Positions 43,475 through 55,989 of a DNA stretch of 64,000 nucleotides are shown one piece after another; position 1 is the stretch's first letter; every line of letters begins with the position of its first letter. Position numbers and translations under genes: made by a program. The notes under the pieces are model-generated. The model searched no databases, was not told the origin of the DNA, and worked only from the letters and a program-made list of their open reading frames with translations. Location of the stretch: the NCBI RefSeq assembly GCF_965363235.1, contig NC_134849.1, positions 47,066,122 to 47,130,121 of the forward strand. Direction: 5' to 3'. Source of the DNA: Mytilus galloprovincialis. Lineage: Eukaryota > Mollusca > Bivalvia > Mytilida > Mytilidae.

Positions 43475-44839
43475 ATGCAGTCGTCTTCGCACTTGGCATT
43501 TATTTCGTCAACTGCATGGATTTCCACATCAGACGATAACATTACTTCAACACTTACCAGTCTAGATAATGCATCAAAGGTTTCAACTACAGCCAAATCT
43601 ATCACGGTTCTTTCGCGTGAGGTACACGACTTCTATCTAAGGATGATTAATGACAAAGTATACGAGAAAACACTGTTACCATCTTTGATTTATTTAAGCA
43701 TTTTACTGATTATTGGACTTCCTGGAAACCTCTTAGTAAGTTATATCTATCATACGAAGGAGAGGAATATTGCCGGTAATATAAAATCACGCGAGAAGAA
43801 ATCCTCCGATATTTTTATTATTACTCTAGCTTGGTTAGATATTCTCAACTGTATATTATCGGTCCCTATGGAGATTTATCTTTTAAGATATTTCGTAGTA
43901 TTCGACCACCCTTGGATATGCAAATTATCCCGTTATGTTGCTATGGTGTTAAATGCCGCATCATCATTTGTACTCCTAGGGATAGCCGTTGATAGATTTA
44001 TCGGAATAAAATATAGTCAAAGTAAATACCGATTTACTGCAACTACAGCTACAAAGTTTGTTATCGTCTCAATTTTTCTTGCCACTCTGATCTCGACTCC
44101 AGGAATTATTTTATATGGCACGCAAACCCTGCCATTAACACCAGGGATACACGGGAAAACCTGCCTGATTGAAGACAATTTCGTGCACACCAAATATCCA
44201 TTCATCTTATCAATGTTCTTGACATCATTACATTTACTATTCGACATGTTTTTTATTATCTTATATAGCATACTTGGAAAGAAAGTGGTCGGAAATCGAA
44301 ATCTTTCGAGTATGCGATTGCCTACAGGTAAACGAAACACTCAGTTTAAACCCAAAAACGTTATCGACATTTCACATATTACATTTAATAATAGCAATTT
44401 TTCCTCGTTTGATGCCTTGGATAAAAATAAAAATGTTCAATTAAACGGATTCAAGCACATTGACCAGTATGTTACTACCTCAGATGATTTACCATTTACT
44501 AAACAATCAAATATTTCAACAAAGAAGTCTAACATGCCAAAAGATTCCGCGGTACACGGGAAAGTTTATAAAGCAGGAAAAACGACGTTTATGCTATTTG
44601 TTGTTACTATAGTTTTCATGTTGACCTTTGCACCTTACTGTGCGATTGCTATACTCCGAAACGTAAGTCCAGATGATTTCTATTCCAAATTGTCAAACAC
44701 AGAGAAGGCTTTTTATCAACTTTTCCTGAGATCATATTTACTTAGCAGTGCAGCAAATCCTGTCATTTACAGTTTTCTTAGTGACAGGTTTCGGCAACAA
44801 TGTTTATTTCTTTTAAAAAGAATTTTTCGTCGTCAATAA
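43475..44839 (+). CDS. Rhodopsin-family G-protein-coupled receptor, peptide-receptor-like
   Basis: 454 codons, uninterrupted. The N-terminus is Ser/Thr-rich with N-glycosylation sites at N22 and N32. Seven hydrophobic segments lie at about 68-92, 112-138, 149-172, 193-215, 242-267, 367-392 and 413-433. Class A marks: GN in TM1 (N85), LAWLD in TM2 (D122), Cys149 and Cys230 for the extracellular disulfide, DRF (173-175) in place of DRY, FAPY in TM6 and NPVIY (428-432). The third cytoplasmic loop is long (~100 residues). It resembles the expanded mollusc receptors related to cholecystokinin-type or other neuropeptide receptors; the ligand is unknown. The start is 10 nt after a good acceptor (TTATAATTACAG, ending 43,464), so a 5' non-coding exon probably exists upstream. 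Confidence 0.9.
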   Translation: MQSSSHLAFISSTAWISTSDDNITSTLTSLDNASKVSTTAKSITVLSREVHDFYLRMINDKVYEKTLLPSLIYLSILLIIGLPGNLLVSYIYHTKERNIAGNIKSREKKSSDIFIITLAWLDILNCILSVPMEIYLLRYFVVFDHPWICKLSRYVAMVLNAASSFVLLGIAVDRFIGIKYSQSKYRFTATTATKFVIVSIFLATLISTPGIILYGTQTLPLTPGIHGKTCLIEDNFVHTKYPFILSMFLTSLHLLFDMFFIILYSILGKKVVGNRNLSSMRLPTGKRNTQFKPKNVIDISHITFNNSNFSSFDALDKNKNVQLNGFKHIDQYVTTSDDLPFTKQSNISTKKSNMPKDSAVHGKVYKAGKTTFMLFVVTIVFMLTFAPYCAIAILRNVSPDDFYSKLSNTEKAFYQLFLRSYLLSSAANPVIYSFLSDRFRQQCLFLLKRIFRRQ

Positions 44840-44840
44840 A
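44835..44840 (+). terminator. AATAAA overlapping the GPCR stop codon
   Basis: The stop TAA (44,837-44,839) is part of AATAAA. No other canonical hexamer was noticed nearby, so either the 3' UTR is very short or a later variant signal is used. Confidence 0.4.
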
Positions 44841-44914
44841 GTATATGGTAATTAAATTGTACAAGCTGTTTGTTTTTTTCTATTATGAAGACCAATTGCA
44901 TACGACAGCTGATA

Positions 44915-45010
44915 TCCATTCGTTTGAGGAGTTTAAGCTTTTGATCTTGCAATTTGTGTAGCAACTTGCCGTTTTGAATATCCTCAGAGTTCGGTAATTT
45001 TGTTATTTTA
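44915..45010 (+). repeat. Dispersed repeat family C (fragment)
   Basis: 'attcgtttgaggagtttaag', 'cttttgatcttgc', 'tgccgttttgaat' and 'cagagttcggtaatttt' match family C words at 30,890-30,980. Confidence 0.55.
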
Positions 45011-45198
45011 CTTTTTGGATGTAACAGTTAAACATGTTATACATTTCTCAATATAAATTAAAGTCTTACAGTTAAATGGTATATTGACGTTTGATTTCTC
45101 CATTTATCATTAAAATACTGTTTTCTTTGGTTCTATGCGACTAAGACAAATGCATTACATGCTTCATTATACATCTTTTAAACTGAATGATGTTGAAA

Positions 45199-45960
45199 GG
45201 AAATAGGGAATGTGTCAAAGCAACAACAACCCGACCATAGAGCAGACAACAACCGAAGACCACCAATGGGGTCTCCAATGCAGCGCTGGCCCCTTAAAAA
45301 CATGTATACCAGTACAGTGATAATGAACGTCATACTAAACTCCGATTTATATACAAGAAACTAAAATTAAAAATCATACAAGACTAACAAAGGTCAGAGG
45401 CTCCTGACTTGGGACAGGCGCAAAATTACAGCGGGGTTAAACATGTTTATGAGATCTCAATCCTCCTCATATACCTCTAGCCAATGTAGAAAAGTAAACA
45501 CATAACAATACGCACATTAAAATTCAGTTCAAGAGACGTCCGAGTCCGATGTCAGAAGATGTAACAAAAGAAAAATAAATAATGACAATAATACATAAAT
45601 AATAACATGCCAGCTCCAGACCTCAATTAAACTGATTGAAAGATTATGTCTTCATCATATGAATATCAGGCATAATCCCTTCCGTTAGGGGTTTAGTATC
45701 ATACTATCATAAAATATATGAGAAGAACATAACCCGTGTCATGCCAACAACTGTTTTTTTTTTAAAAATGTGTTTAGTTCCGATGCAAAGACCCTTTAAG
45801 TGAATCAATATTGAAGCCAAAATATGCAATCTTTAATGACCTGACAACAGTATCCCTTCTTAACAAGTCTGTTTAAAGGTTTTGTAAGCTTTTGAGGTGA
45901 ATACTGCCATTTTTGTACTTTGTAAGGAATATTACCATAAAAGATTGGATGTGAAATACC
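45199..45960 (+). repeat. Dispersed repeat family A, longest copy
   Basis: Head 'gggaatgtgtcaaag', then 'caacccgaccatag', 'ccaatggggtctcc', 'gtataccagtacagtgataa', the shared tail 'ggctcctgacttgggacagg', 'gcggggttaaacatgttt', and a further part 'tatgtcttcatcatatgaat' that is also in the copy at 50,333. Non-coding. Confidence 0.8.
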
Positions 45961-45979
45961 TGAACGTATAAGTATTTAG

Positions 45980-46005
45980 TATATATATATATATATATAT
46001 ATATT
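45980..46005. repeat. (TA)n microsatellite
   Basis: About 12 uninterrupted AT dinucleotides. Confidence 0.9.
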
Positions 46006-46030
46006 ATACATATATATTCATCCTTGGTGA

Positions 46031-46110
46031 ATTAACTCGTAAGTCTATTTTGTTAGACGAAACGTACGTCTGGCGTTGCTAAATTATAATCCTGGTACCT
46101 TTGATAACTA
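46031..46110 (+). repeat. Hammerhead-ribozyme repeat, decayed, plus orientation
   Basis: 'aagtctattttgttagac', 'gaaacgtacgtctggcg' and 'aatcctggtacctttgataa' match the repeat around the ribozyme; stem II (GTCT..AGAC) is kept but the CTGATGA core is CTCGTAA. Confidence 0.65.
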
Positions 46111-48883
46111 TTGTTATAGGTTCATTCTATTCAATGTCACCGGTAAAAAAACGTTTCGCATATTTCTATCTTTACTCAATCTAAACTTTAGCATTAAATT
46201 TAGCGGATAATGATGTCTGTAGTCGGTGATTCGGCACTGACATGATTTATTGCACACTCTTTCAATATCTTGATGAACTATATGTAATGAAATTAATAAA
46301 CAGATTGCAAAATTTCGGAATTCATAGGTGAAAATGAATTAAACATAAACATTTTAAATAACACATTAAATGCATGTAATCGCCAATTACTAGTATTCGA
46401 TTGCATTTGAAAAATGTACAAACCGTATTCGTATGCATATTCTTTATAGTATGTCCATAAAAAACTTAAGCATGCTCAAACGATTCTATATTTTTTTAAG
46501 AAAGTGTCTTAAATGAAAATAAAATATGAAAATAGCATTTTATGATTGCAAGCGTCCGAAGCAACAGCCTGGATTAACTTGAAACTGAACAATGTCTTAT
46601 GAATACATTGAAAATAAAAGGTTGACTAACTGGTCATCAGGTTAAACAATAACAATCAAGAGGTTGTCTGGATGTACGGGATTGAACTCGCATTCATATA
46701 ATAATTGGGCTTATTAGGAACATTGTTAGATTACATTGAAGCTAACGTCATATCTTATCGAGGCAAAAACTCAATCGGTATTTGTTTAGAAAATCAAGTG
46801 ACATTATAAAAATTACATAAAAAAAATTACACAAGCACGCCTCGTCAGTTTGTTGTTATGTCTATAAAAAGTCTGATACAACATCATGTAGGACATTTAA
46901 TTAGTAAATCATTATACTGTTGGAATATCATATTTTTTGGTCCAATTCTCAAAATGACTTAACCAGTATATTACTGATTCACGCTATTCTGATATATTTG
47001 TTATTGTGACAAAGTGAACATTTTATTCTCTATGTGTCTGTATGCACACGATTTTCACTCACCAATTGTAAATATTTGTGAAAACAAACTGCATTATTTT
47101 TTACTTTTACTTGATGTCGTTTCCATTTTTTTTTATGATTTGGTGATATCAGTTGAAAATTCACAAATAAAAAAAAAAACACACAATTAAAATGATTTGA
47201 AATAAACCATAGTTATTACAATATGAATTGCATTTCCGTTTGATATAAATCTAGTTACATTTAAGTATACTTGTATTCGGCTTTGATTAAAGGTTAATCA
47301 AAAAAGCGTATCGGACGTTAGAATGGTAAAATGATAAGGAAACTATTGTTTCAACTCCGGAACAATTCACCTTTTATGGATTTGGCTATTTTTAGATATA
47401 CGTTTTTTACATAAAGCCCCTCAACTGTTCCGGTTTTTATACATCCGATGCTTTCATATATTCGGATTTAAGCGTTACTGATGAAGGTTAACCCAGGAAA
47501 GATTTTCGGTCGAATGAAATTATGTATTCATTTCAAGTACGAATTGGATAGTAAGTTGTCGCATGAATGAGATTAAAAATGACAAAATACAATGTAAAAC
47601 CCTTGATCCGAATAAGAAATACGATTTCCAAACGATTCAGCGCATTTTTATATGTTATTTCAAGTTGATGCTAGTTTGTGAATTATTCAAATTAAATTGA
47701 TTTAATTGATATGAATAAACTCATCCTATATACAGTTCGACATACAACCTCCCTTCTTGATTACATGATTCAGTGGTAGAATGACGATATGTTTTATCAA
47801 ATCATTCATGGTATTTGTGATAAAATATTTCATGTTGCGATACTTTGTTCCTTTTCATTTTATTAATTTTTATCTTTTCGTTTCATTTTTGTTTTAAAAT
47901 TTAGCTCATGTTTTAATGAAAACAAAACGAAACGATCAAATGTTTAAATAAGCCTTTGGTAAAGTAGTAGTTAAGAAGAGTGGTAATTGTAAACCCGTCC
48001 GGTTCACCACCATATTTGATGGGATAGTGATGTTCATTATACAGTTTTTGTGTTTTTCGTTATCTTACTGTCATTTTTCTTTGGTGTCATGATGTTTTTT
48101 TTTTTTTTTTTTTTTTTATTATTATTGGAAATGATCTTTGAACGCCCTTTAGTATCTCTATTTCCCTTTTTCGACCTGAATACGCCTGCTATATTTTTGC
48201 AATACCAATTTGCTTCCCAAAGGAATATATGCGTTGGACGTGAGAATTTATTTAGAAACTATACTATACAGCAAGTTTTACATTCATTCATAACAAATAC
48301 CTACGCATTAGTTCTTGATTCCGTCTTCAAGATTCTATAAAAACAAGGTTGCTTTATACAACACACTGTTCAGTCTTATTGCGTGACAAAACTCCAATTG
48401 ATTATTACAAAGTAGTTCCCTATGGTTCCTAAAGCTATTAATCTTTTGTGAATCGTTAAAAAAAGGATTTGTATTCTCTTGGCTTCAATCCTAATAATCT
48501 TTTTTTTGCTTACATTATCATCATAATTTATCGTAGTAGTAGGTTGTTGAAATGGGTTGACTATCACAGAGGAAAGGGTGGTATGATAGCCCTTGATCTA
48601 CTTTTGTTAGCTTTAGGTCCGTATGCTAATAACTTGTTATATTGAGAACAAGAATTTGAACAAGAAGGTTTTGTAAAGAAGGTCGATCAAGATGAATTGT
48701 TGGAGATATAGTCTTCTGTAGATGAATGCTAGTACCGATTTGAAGAAAGAGTTTTTTTTAACTATCAAGGAGTGTATCGTTGAATGGAATCCCTCCCGCC
48801 TGGATATGGCTTCTCATTTAACATCCCGTAAACTAAACAGACGCTTTGAGAATGATAAGCTGCGGCAAAAAATATATTATAAG
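46111..48883. other. No gene recognised
   Basis: AT-rich sequence with a T-run at about 48,090-48,118. The plus-strand ORF at 48,050-48,340 is created by that run. A word 'gcgttactgatgaaggttaa' near 47,473 faintly resembles the ribozyme repeat but lacks its stems. Confidence 0.4.
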
Positions 48884-49045
48884 TTATATGAATCGCTACT
48901 GATCCCCTACGGAGGCCAAATCCCCTATGGATTTATTCACCCTCTATGGTCCGTAGGGGGTCATTAGTTAATCGTATAACAAATTCATCGCACGCTGGAC
49001 TTTTTCTACTACATCATGAACCCCCTATGAAATTTACTAACCCCT
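48884..49045. repeat. Clustered CCCCTACGG/CCGTAGGGG words, partly palindromic
   Basis: 'cccctacggaggccaaat' (48,904 onwards), 'cccctatggattta', 'tggtccgtagggggtca' and later 'cccctatgaaatttac', 'cccctacggtctgatag' give repeated and inverted copies of one motif. Probably a small dispersed element. Confidence 0.45.
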
Positions 49046-49389
49046 ACGGTCTGATAGGGAGTCACCACGTGACGGCGTGAAACCAATCACAACGTGATAA
49101 TTTGCCCGCGATGCGCGCGATAAGTTTGATTAGACACACATATGTCATCTCAGCAGTGTTTGCAGATTTGTTTAATTTAGATTTTCTTTCTGAATTATTT
49201 CGCCTTTTTCTTTTAAATTTGCAAACTGGTTTTTGTTTTATCGAGGATCAGTCGTATGTATCCTCTCACATTGCAACCATTGCAGTCATATATGGACTTT
49301 AAAAGTTAATAGTTTTATCAATGAGTTTATTTTGGATTTTTTATTTATAAATTGATTTCATTTAAAGTGCACAAAGGTATTATTTTATG

Positions 49390-49625
49390 CGAAAACGACC
49401 TCTTCAATTGAATGCGACTTTCATACAAATGACAGGTTTGGTTATCTATAAAACCAGGTTAAATAACCTTTTTCTGCATAAGAAAACGTCTATACCAAGT
49501 GTATGGCAGTTGTTTTCCATTCATTAAATGTGGTTACGCTTTTGATTTTGCCAATGATTATGGATTTTTTACTATTTGAATATTCTTTGGAGTTCGGTTT
49601 TAGTGTAATTTTATTTTATTCCTTG
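49390..49625 (+). repeat. Dispersed repeat family C
   Basis: 'ataaaaccaggttaaa', 'gcataagaaaacgtctatac', 'gcagttgttttccattcatt', 'acgcttttgattttgccaat', 'tctttggagttcggtttt'. Confidence 0.65.
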
Positions 49626-50332
49626 GGTTTAAATGTTAATGCAGCAGTTTTCTTGCCAAAGATTTATGCAGAAAAGTATTGTAAATAAATCAAATTCATA
49701 AAGTATAAAATTTATCTTCCATTATGCAGCTGTCAACAGGTTTTTGTGTCTTCTTTTAAAATTTTATATTACCACATATTTAAATACTCATGAGTCACAT
49801 TTCCCAATGTTCAAGAAACATTCTGTGCAACCGAGCAATTTTGATCCATTTCCCGCTTATTTTATTGGACAACTATTTGATTTATATAGTTCGCTTATAC
49901 TACTAGAAATAATCACTTTTAGTATTTGCTAACGTTTGATTTTCAATCTGCATTAACCTAAAGTGCTAAAACAAAAATAACATCTCTCCATCTTTTTGTA
50001 TAGATTATTGATAAAAAAGTTATTAACTGCACTTTTAAAAAGGTTATTGAAGATTCATTAGTAGCCATTATCATTAGATTTCAAATAATATAATTGACAT
50101 TGCTAATTTAAATCATCAATGGAGAATATTAAATGTAAGATATTATCGATTAAAAAAAATCAAACATCAGAATTAAGAAGTCCCCCCTCTGAACAAAATT
50201 GAAAATACGCGAATATGTGAATAGAACTGTTTGTTCCATAAAACTTATTTGTGGAATAAAACAACAATTGTGTAAATATAATTGCTATATGAGTATAAAT
50301 AATTGTCACGCGGAAAATAATTCTTAAAATCG

Positions 50333-51000
50333 AGAATTAAAATTGGGAATGTGTTACAGATACAACATCCCGATAAAACCCCCCAGAAAACAGCCGAATG
50401 CCACCAATGAGGTTTAACAGAGCGAAAAATCAGCTGGCCTCTAAACAAAAATGTGTTCTAATTCAGTGTTAATAGACATCATACTAATCACCGAATTATA
50501 TAAATGAACTAAAATAAAAGATCATGCAAGACGACCAACAAAGACCAGTGGCTCCTGTCTTTGCAGGGGTAAAAAGAGGCGCGGTTAAACATGTTTTGTG
50601 AGATCTCAACCCTCCCCAGATATCTCTAGCCAATGTAGAAAAACAAGCATCAATACACACAGTACAATTTAGTTTAAAAGAAGTCCGATGTCAGAATAGG
50701 TAACAAAAGAAACTTAACAAAATAACAATGATACATAGATTTACAAAAGACTACTAGGAGTTACTGACATGCCAGCTCCAGACCACAGCTAAACTGATTG
50801 GAAGATTATGTCTTCATCAAATGAATATCAAGCACATGGGTCTAGTATCATACCACCATGAATTATATGAGAGAACATAACTCGTATCATTCCAACAACT
50901 GGTTTTATAATAAATGTGTTTATTTCCGATGCAATAATTAATTGAATCAATATCAAAGACATGACAACAGTATTGTAAGTATATTCCTTATGATAAGTCT
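50333..51000 (+). repeat. Dispersed repeat family A
   Basis: Head 'ttgggaatgtgttacagata', 'gccaccaatgaggttt', tail 'gtggctcctgtctttgc', 'gcggttaaacatgtttt', then 'tatgtcttcatcaaatgaat'. Diverged relative of 45,199-45,960. Confidence 0.75.
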
Positions 51001-51289
51001 GTTTATATTAGGAATGGTAAATAAATATAGTATTAAAAAAACAAAAAAATGAAAAAAAAAATTGTGTCGAATGAGTCGGAAATTATCTATACCCGGGGTT
51101 TTTTTTTTTAGGGTTGGGGTATTTCGAACAATTGCTTGATATTTTGGTTATTTTTAGTAACTTTTGGACTATGATGTCTGAGTGCTTTAATGGGAAAAAA
51201 ATCCAACAAACAGATAGAGACATTGAATAAAGTGATTAGAAAATAAAGATATAATAACGTATACACATGTACAATAAACTTTTATTACA

Positions 51290-51902
51290 GTCATATATCT
51301 GGCTTTTTTGTAATTTCGATTATGCAAATGTTGAAATTAAGATAGCAATACTTTAAAGTAATATTCAAAGTCAATGAACCATGACTGAGGTACTCTGCTA
51401 ATCAATCTCAATCTAAATGAGATGTGCACATGGTAATACAAAGATACCAAATATCATGTACTTATTAAATGTAATTCCTTTTAAACAAACATAAACAAAA
51501 ACATAAACTTGTAAACTATGTAAAAGTTTTAAAGTCAGTAAACCATATAGAAGAGGTGTAGCTTTATTATCTTTATTGAAAAAATACTTACAAATGTCAA
51601 TAAATTTTCATACCAAATATCATTGTCTTAACATTAGCAATGAATCCTAAACTAATTTAATCACAAAATAATACATGTTAACAAAGCAAAATTTTCAAAG
51701 TCAACAGACCATAAGGGAGCGGAGCAAAATCATCTCCATAGAAATGATTATACAACTACATACCGAAAATGATTGACCTACCACTTGTGGTTCCCCACAA
51801 ACTAGACCTAATTACAAACTAAAACAATGTTGACGTCGCTGTCGCCGACGCCGGATACAGCATACATATGTCTCGCTTTTTTACTCCGTCAAGCGAGACA
51901 AA
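51290..51902 (+). mobile_element. Tandem-core element with ~165-bp units and a 10-bp terminal hairpin
   Basis: Three units marked by 'aaagtcaatgaacc' (51,367), 'aaagtcagtaaacc' (51,533) and 'aaagtcaacagacc' (51,697), 164-166 bp apart. It ends with stem TGTCTCGCTT and reverse complement AAGCGAGACA around 'tttta..ccgtc', followed by AAAA. Same architecture as the elements at 3,571, 18,035 and 23,449 but a different sequence family. Confidence 0.65.
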
Positions 51903-52839
51903 AAGTCGGAGATAAATAACCATTGCTTAATCTAAATGCATCTACTAGTAAATGTCTATATCTCCAAATAGAGAGCCATGGTCTTTTTATCCCTCAAATG
52001 AATTAATGAATTTCTATAGTTCAATTGCACTTTTGGTTCCCACTCAAATTGTACAAATTGATTTCTATTACTGATTGGACAATTTCACCTATAACAATGA
52101 TCCCTTGGTTAAATGCACCCACTTTCATACATAAATCTTATTTCAAGCCAGTGAGAACAATTGAGAAATAACAATTCAAAAATATGCGTTACTATGATTT
52201 TAGTTAAATGATGGTGTGATCGTTATTTTTAATCGATTAATGATTCCTAATAACGTTACACATCTGCTTTTACACAGGAAATAAAAGAGAATACAAATTT
52301 GTAAAAAACTAAGAAATTACATCCGCATTTACTCAGGAAATTATACATTGTTGAATAATTATCAAAAGGTATCAATTGTGCAATTTAAGTGGACTGACGT
52401 ATTCTGTTTAGAATATCATCGATATTTCATTCAAAATATATAGTGAAACTCTCCAAGGGCATTTTCAAATGTTACATTGTATCTGCTACCGAAGTGCAAC
52501 TACTGTATTTAATGTAAACAATGCCGAACACGCAAGCGCAAAATCGGTGTCAAATAAAATGTTTACGACCAAGGGAAGGTCAGAATATAGATGGAATAAT
52601 TTGTCCTCAGATAGGGTGTATCTTTGCTATAAATATATAAAAAAAGAAGATAAGGTATTGTTGCCAACGTGTTGAACTGAGTTATCTAAATCTCGAAAAG
52701 TACAATTATTACTGTGTACATTTGATTTTTTGAAAGTTATTTGCTTTGGGTAAATTTCAGCAGTATATTAAATTAGAAAATTCTTGATTATTTAACGAAA
52801 TGTTTCACCATATGCAAAAAAAAATAAAAATGTTCAAAG

Positions 52840-52912
52840 ATACCAAGCATATACTTTTGAAAGCCAGACACGCGTGCCGTCTTCAAAAGAATCGTCAGTG
52901 ACGCTGGAAAAA
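52840..52912 (-). repeat. Hammerhead-ribozyme repeat, strongly decayed
   Basis: The reverse complement reads CAGCGTCACTGACGATTC and then GAAGACGGCACGCGTGTCTG; the core (CTGACGA, GGCA) is mutated at conserved positions. Confidence 0.55.
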
Positions 52913-55394
52913 AAATAATGTTAAGGTTTTGCCAAATACAGCTCAGGTAATTATTTCTTATGGTACCAGTTAAGTGCGAAACAGAAATTCAACATCTGAT
53001 TCTTCTCGTCTTCTTTGTCAAATCAATCCAATAAAAAATACTGCAATCAATATTTCTTCCTCCATACAAGCCTCATAGGTTTCAAGCATTTTTCGGTCTT
53101 AACGTGCATAACGTTTACAACGAAATAGGTTTGATTCTATGCAAACATTACTCCTTATAACGCCCTTTTTATGCTATTGAAGTATAAAGAACGAACTATA
53201 AAACAACGGAATGAGTTGAAATTAAAGGACAAATATTCGGAGCACTGCTGTGACTTGCATTTAAATATTCAACTGCAAGTATAAATTATGTCAAACATGT
53301 CTCCCCGTTCATCTTGAAAGAGACTTTCGTCACACTTTTCACAGGAGCTACAAATATAGTATAAATATTCATGTGAGTCGTATGATGCCCCATCTAGTTT
53401 CCCGTCAACTTCTTGTTTCATTGCTTAAAACGTATATTTAATGAAATATCATGTATGTTATTTTCGTGCATTTTCTCTAGTACTCCGAAAGTTGGTTTGA
53501 GTTTTCTAATCCATCGCCATATATTTTTAGTTCAACGAAATGATAAACTAAATATAATAAGCGAGGGAAAGCTCTCAGTGCACCCGGTTTTTACTTTGAA
53601 ATAAATCTTTGCTATGTGTTGTCATTCATACATATACGACACATAATTATTTTGGTATTTCAAGACCTTTATATATATTTTTAGGGTTAGCGACTGAAAT
53701 ATAATCTTACAACTGGTCAACTACGAACCACAGGCAGTTGTCTCAGAAAAAAATTCCTATATACCTTCATATACACGAAAGTTGTTTTGAAACATGTCCC
53801 GGCCGCGAAATTCCGTTAAATTTGAATTTCTCGGTTTTCAACCCCACTTAAACTCGTTATGCCGTAAATCTAAATTGTTTATCTACACAATGGTGTATAA
53901 CACTTCTACCTTTGATGTCGGAATTATTCATAGCAGGCCTAGTATGTATACCCGAAATTATTTCGTCTACTAACACTCGTATGGAAATATATCAGACTCG
54001 CAGTAAAAGGTATATTTCCGCTCTCTTTATTCATCGCGGTTTTCGATTGGTAATTTTTATGGCAAAGTTTATTACAAAACATAAATGTTTCTCGGAGTTA
54101 TCTGATCTTATCTCATTTCATATATATGTAAATTCCAGAGGGGTCTAAGTGACATTAATTGAATGAGATATTTATAGTCTAAAAATAGAAACTCGTAACT
54201 TGTCATCCGAAATTTTCAGTGCGTTTGTCTTTGTAATAAATGGTTGTGAGAACACGAACTATTTGCAAAGGAAATTAAACAAAAAGTAACGGATTTCGAG
54301 GTAAAAGAAAATTAAATTTCGGACGTCAGGAATCGCTGGCTTTTATTGGATTTGTTATTTCTATTGTGTTGTCAAGAAATTATACAAATCATACTGGGAG
54401 GACAATGTTCAATCTTGTTCTATCGAAACACATATATTCGCTTATGTTATATATCGTAATAAATTCCATTCGGTGTTGCTTAATTTTTGCATAACACACT
54501 CAACAAGATAAGTTATATTATAAATATATTAAATCAGAATTCTGTAGAAACTACAGTCACATGCACTGATAATTCAATTACACGTTAGATTATCATGTTT
54601 TGTAAAATTATTTAATTAGAAAAATATAGCTATTCTAACGAATCCTAACGTTTTACGTAATAAGAAGAAAAACAAAGGAATTACTGCAAATTCGAAGAAA
54701 ACAGCACAATACTTTTCAGATGTTGTCACATTGTGTAACATTTAAGTGCCCCCTTTTTTAAAGGAGTATTAAGTTAGTCACAAAGATTAAAAGGTATATG
54801 ATCAAAGGCAAGAATGATCATAAAAACAGATCAAAAGTGCACTGGAATTAATTGTTTTTATAGATATGCCTTTCATAGTTTGCAACTTGTATTCAGTATT
54901 GCGGAAACCAATAAAGCTGTTTATTCTATTCATTTATTGTGATTTTGAATGGAAGATCGCAAAAATGAACACAGAAGAGAAGACGAGTTCAAATGTTGCA
55001 CGTGGTGTATCAGTAGTAAACAGTATTAGTCAATTGAAGAGAAAAACTTTCGTCCTGATATTTTTGACAATTTATGTTTATAAAAATTAAATAAAAAATT
55101 TTATAACTGCACTTCCTACACATACTCGCGCGCAGAGGAAGTTTATGAAGACGATCCCTTTTTTATCTTTGATGTAAAAAAATCAGTCCGTATACCTTGA
55201 CGGTACAAAATAGTTAAATAGTTATTGTCGGACTCCATTAGTCATGTGATGGTGATGTACCAGTTGTTTCGACACATTTTGTTTTAATAGAATTATTCCA
55301 ATGGAATGGTAAATTCAAGATTTTGAATCAACGGACAATTAATTAATTTCTAACATTCTCTTAGTTTTTATGAAAGGTTTACTTCCAGTCCTGT
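52913..55394. other. No gene recognised
   Basis: AT-rich. ORFs at 53,413-53,604, 53,912-54,148 and 54,866-55,090 show no domain, no coding-like context and no good splice borders. Confidence 0.4.
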
Positions 55395-55417
55395 TATATA
55401 TATATATATATATATAT
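55395..55417. repeat. (TA)n microsatellite
   Basis: About 11 AT dinucleotides just before the minisatellite. Confidence 0.85.
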
Positions 55418-55485
55418 GTATATTAATAGACTTTTTGTGGTTTATCAACCCTTTAAGCGTTATTGTATGTTTAAGATGCTTTTTA

Positions 55486-55650
55486 AAGGAATTGCTATAT
55501 TTCAAAGGAATTGCTATCTTTCAAAAGAATTGCTACCTTTCAAAGGAATTGCTATCTTTCAATGGAATTGCTATCTTTCAAAGGAATTGCTATCTTTCAA
55601 AGGAATTGCTATCTTTCAAAGGAATTGCTATCTTTCAAAGGAATTGCTAA
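55486..55650. repeat. 19-bp minisatellite, about 8.6 copies
   Basis: Unit AAAGGAATTGCTATCTTTC, with a few single-base variants (TATATTTC, AAAAGAATT, TACCTTTC, AATGGAATT). Because 19 is not a multiple of 3 and the unit has no stop in any plus frame, three overlapping false ORFs arise. Confidence 0.95.
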
Positions 55651-55989
55651 ATTATTCCATAGATCCATCAATGCATATGCAAGTATGATATCATATTTTT
55701 TTCTTTCTGTTAGATAATAGATTATCTTAATTTATCAATAAAGAAGGTTCTTTTGATCATATTATTTCTACCAAATTTGTTTTGAGACAGCCGAATTGAA
55801 TTATATTATCAGTATATCCGAAGAATAAGAAAGCAAAAAAACTTCGAATGCCACGTAATAATCAGAAATTAGAAACATTTTCAAAAGTGTTGCAAAATCT
55901 TTTTTCCATCAGACATTAGAGCTTTGAAAGAGAGAGGTAAATTCCCGAATTCATTTGGTTTCTAAAGTTTATATAGTAAATTGCAATAT

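Noticed and set aside
46665..46705. tRNA-like T-arm (reverse complement 'gcgagttcaatcccgta')
   Set aside because: The T-stem does not pair and no acceptor, D or anticodon arm could be placed.
47473..47510. CTGATGA at 47,479
   Set aside because: No pairable stem II or GAAA-stem III-GTC order follows, so it is not a hammerhead.
48050..48340. 96-codon hydrophobic plus-strand ORF
   Set aside because: The hydrophobic part is a poly-T run read as Phe; no domain, no splice sites, no repeat protein.
55416..55717. Three overlapping plus-strand ORFs of 68-90 codons
   Set aside because: They are translations of the 19-bp minisatellite in each frame; repeated peptide phrases shift by one base and have no gene context.
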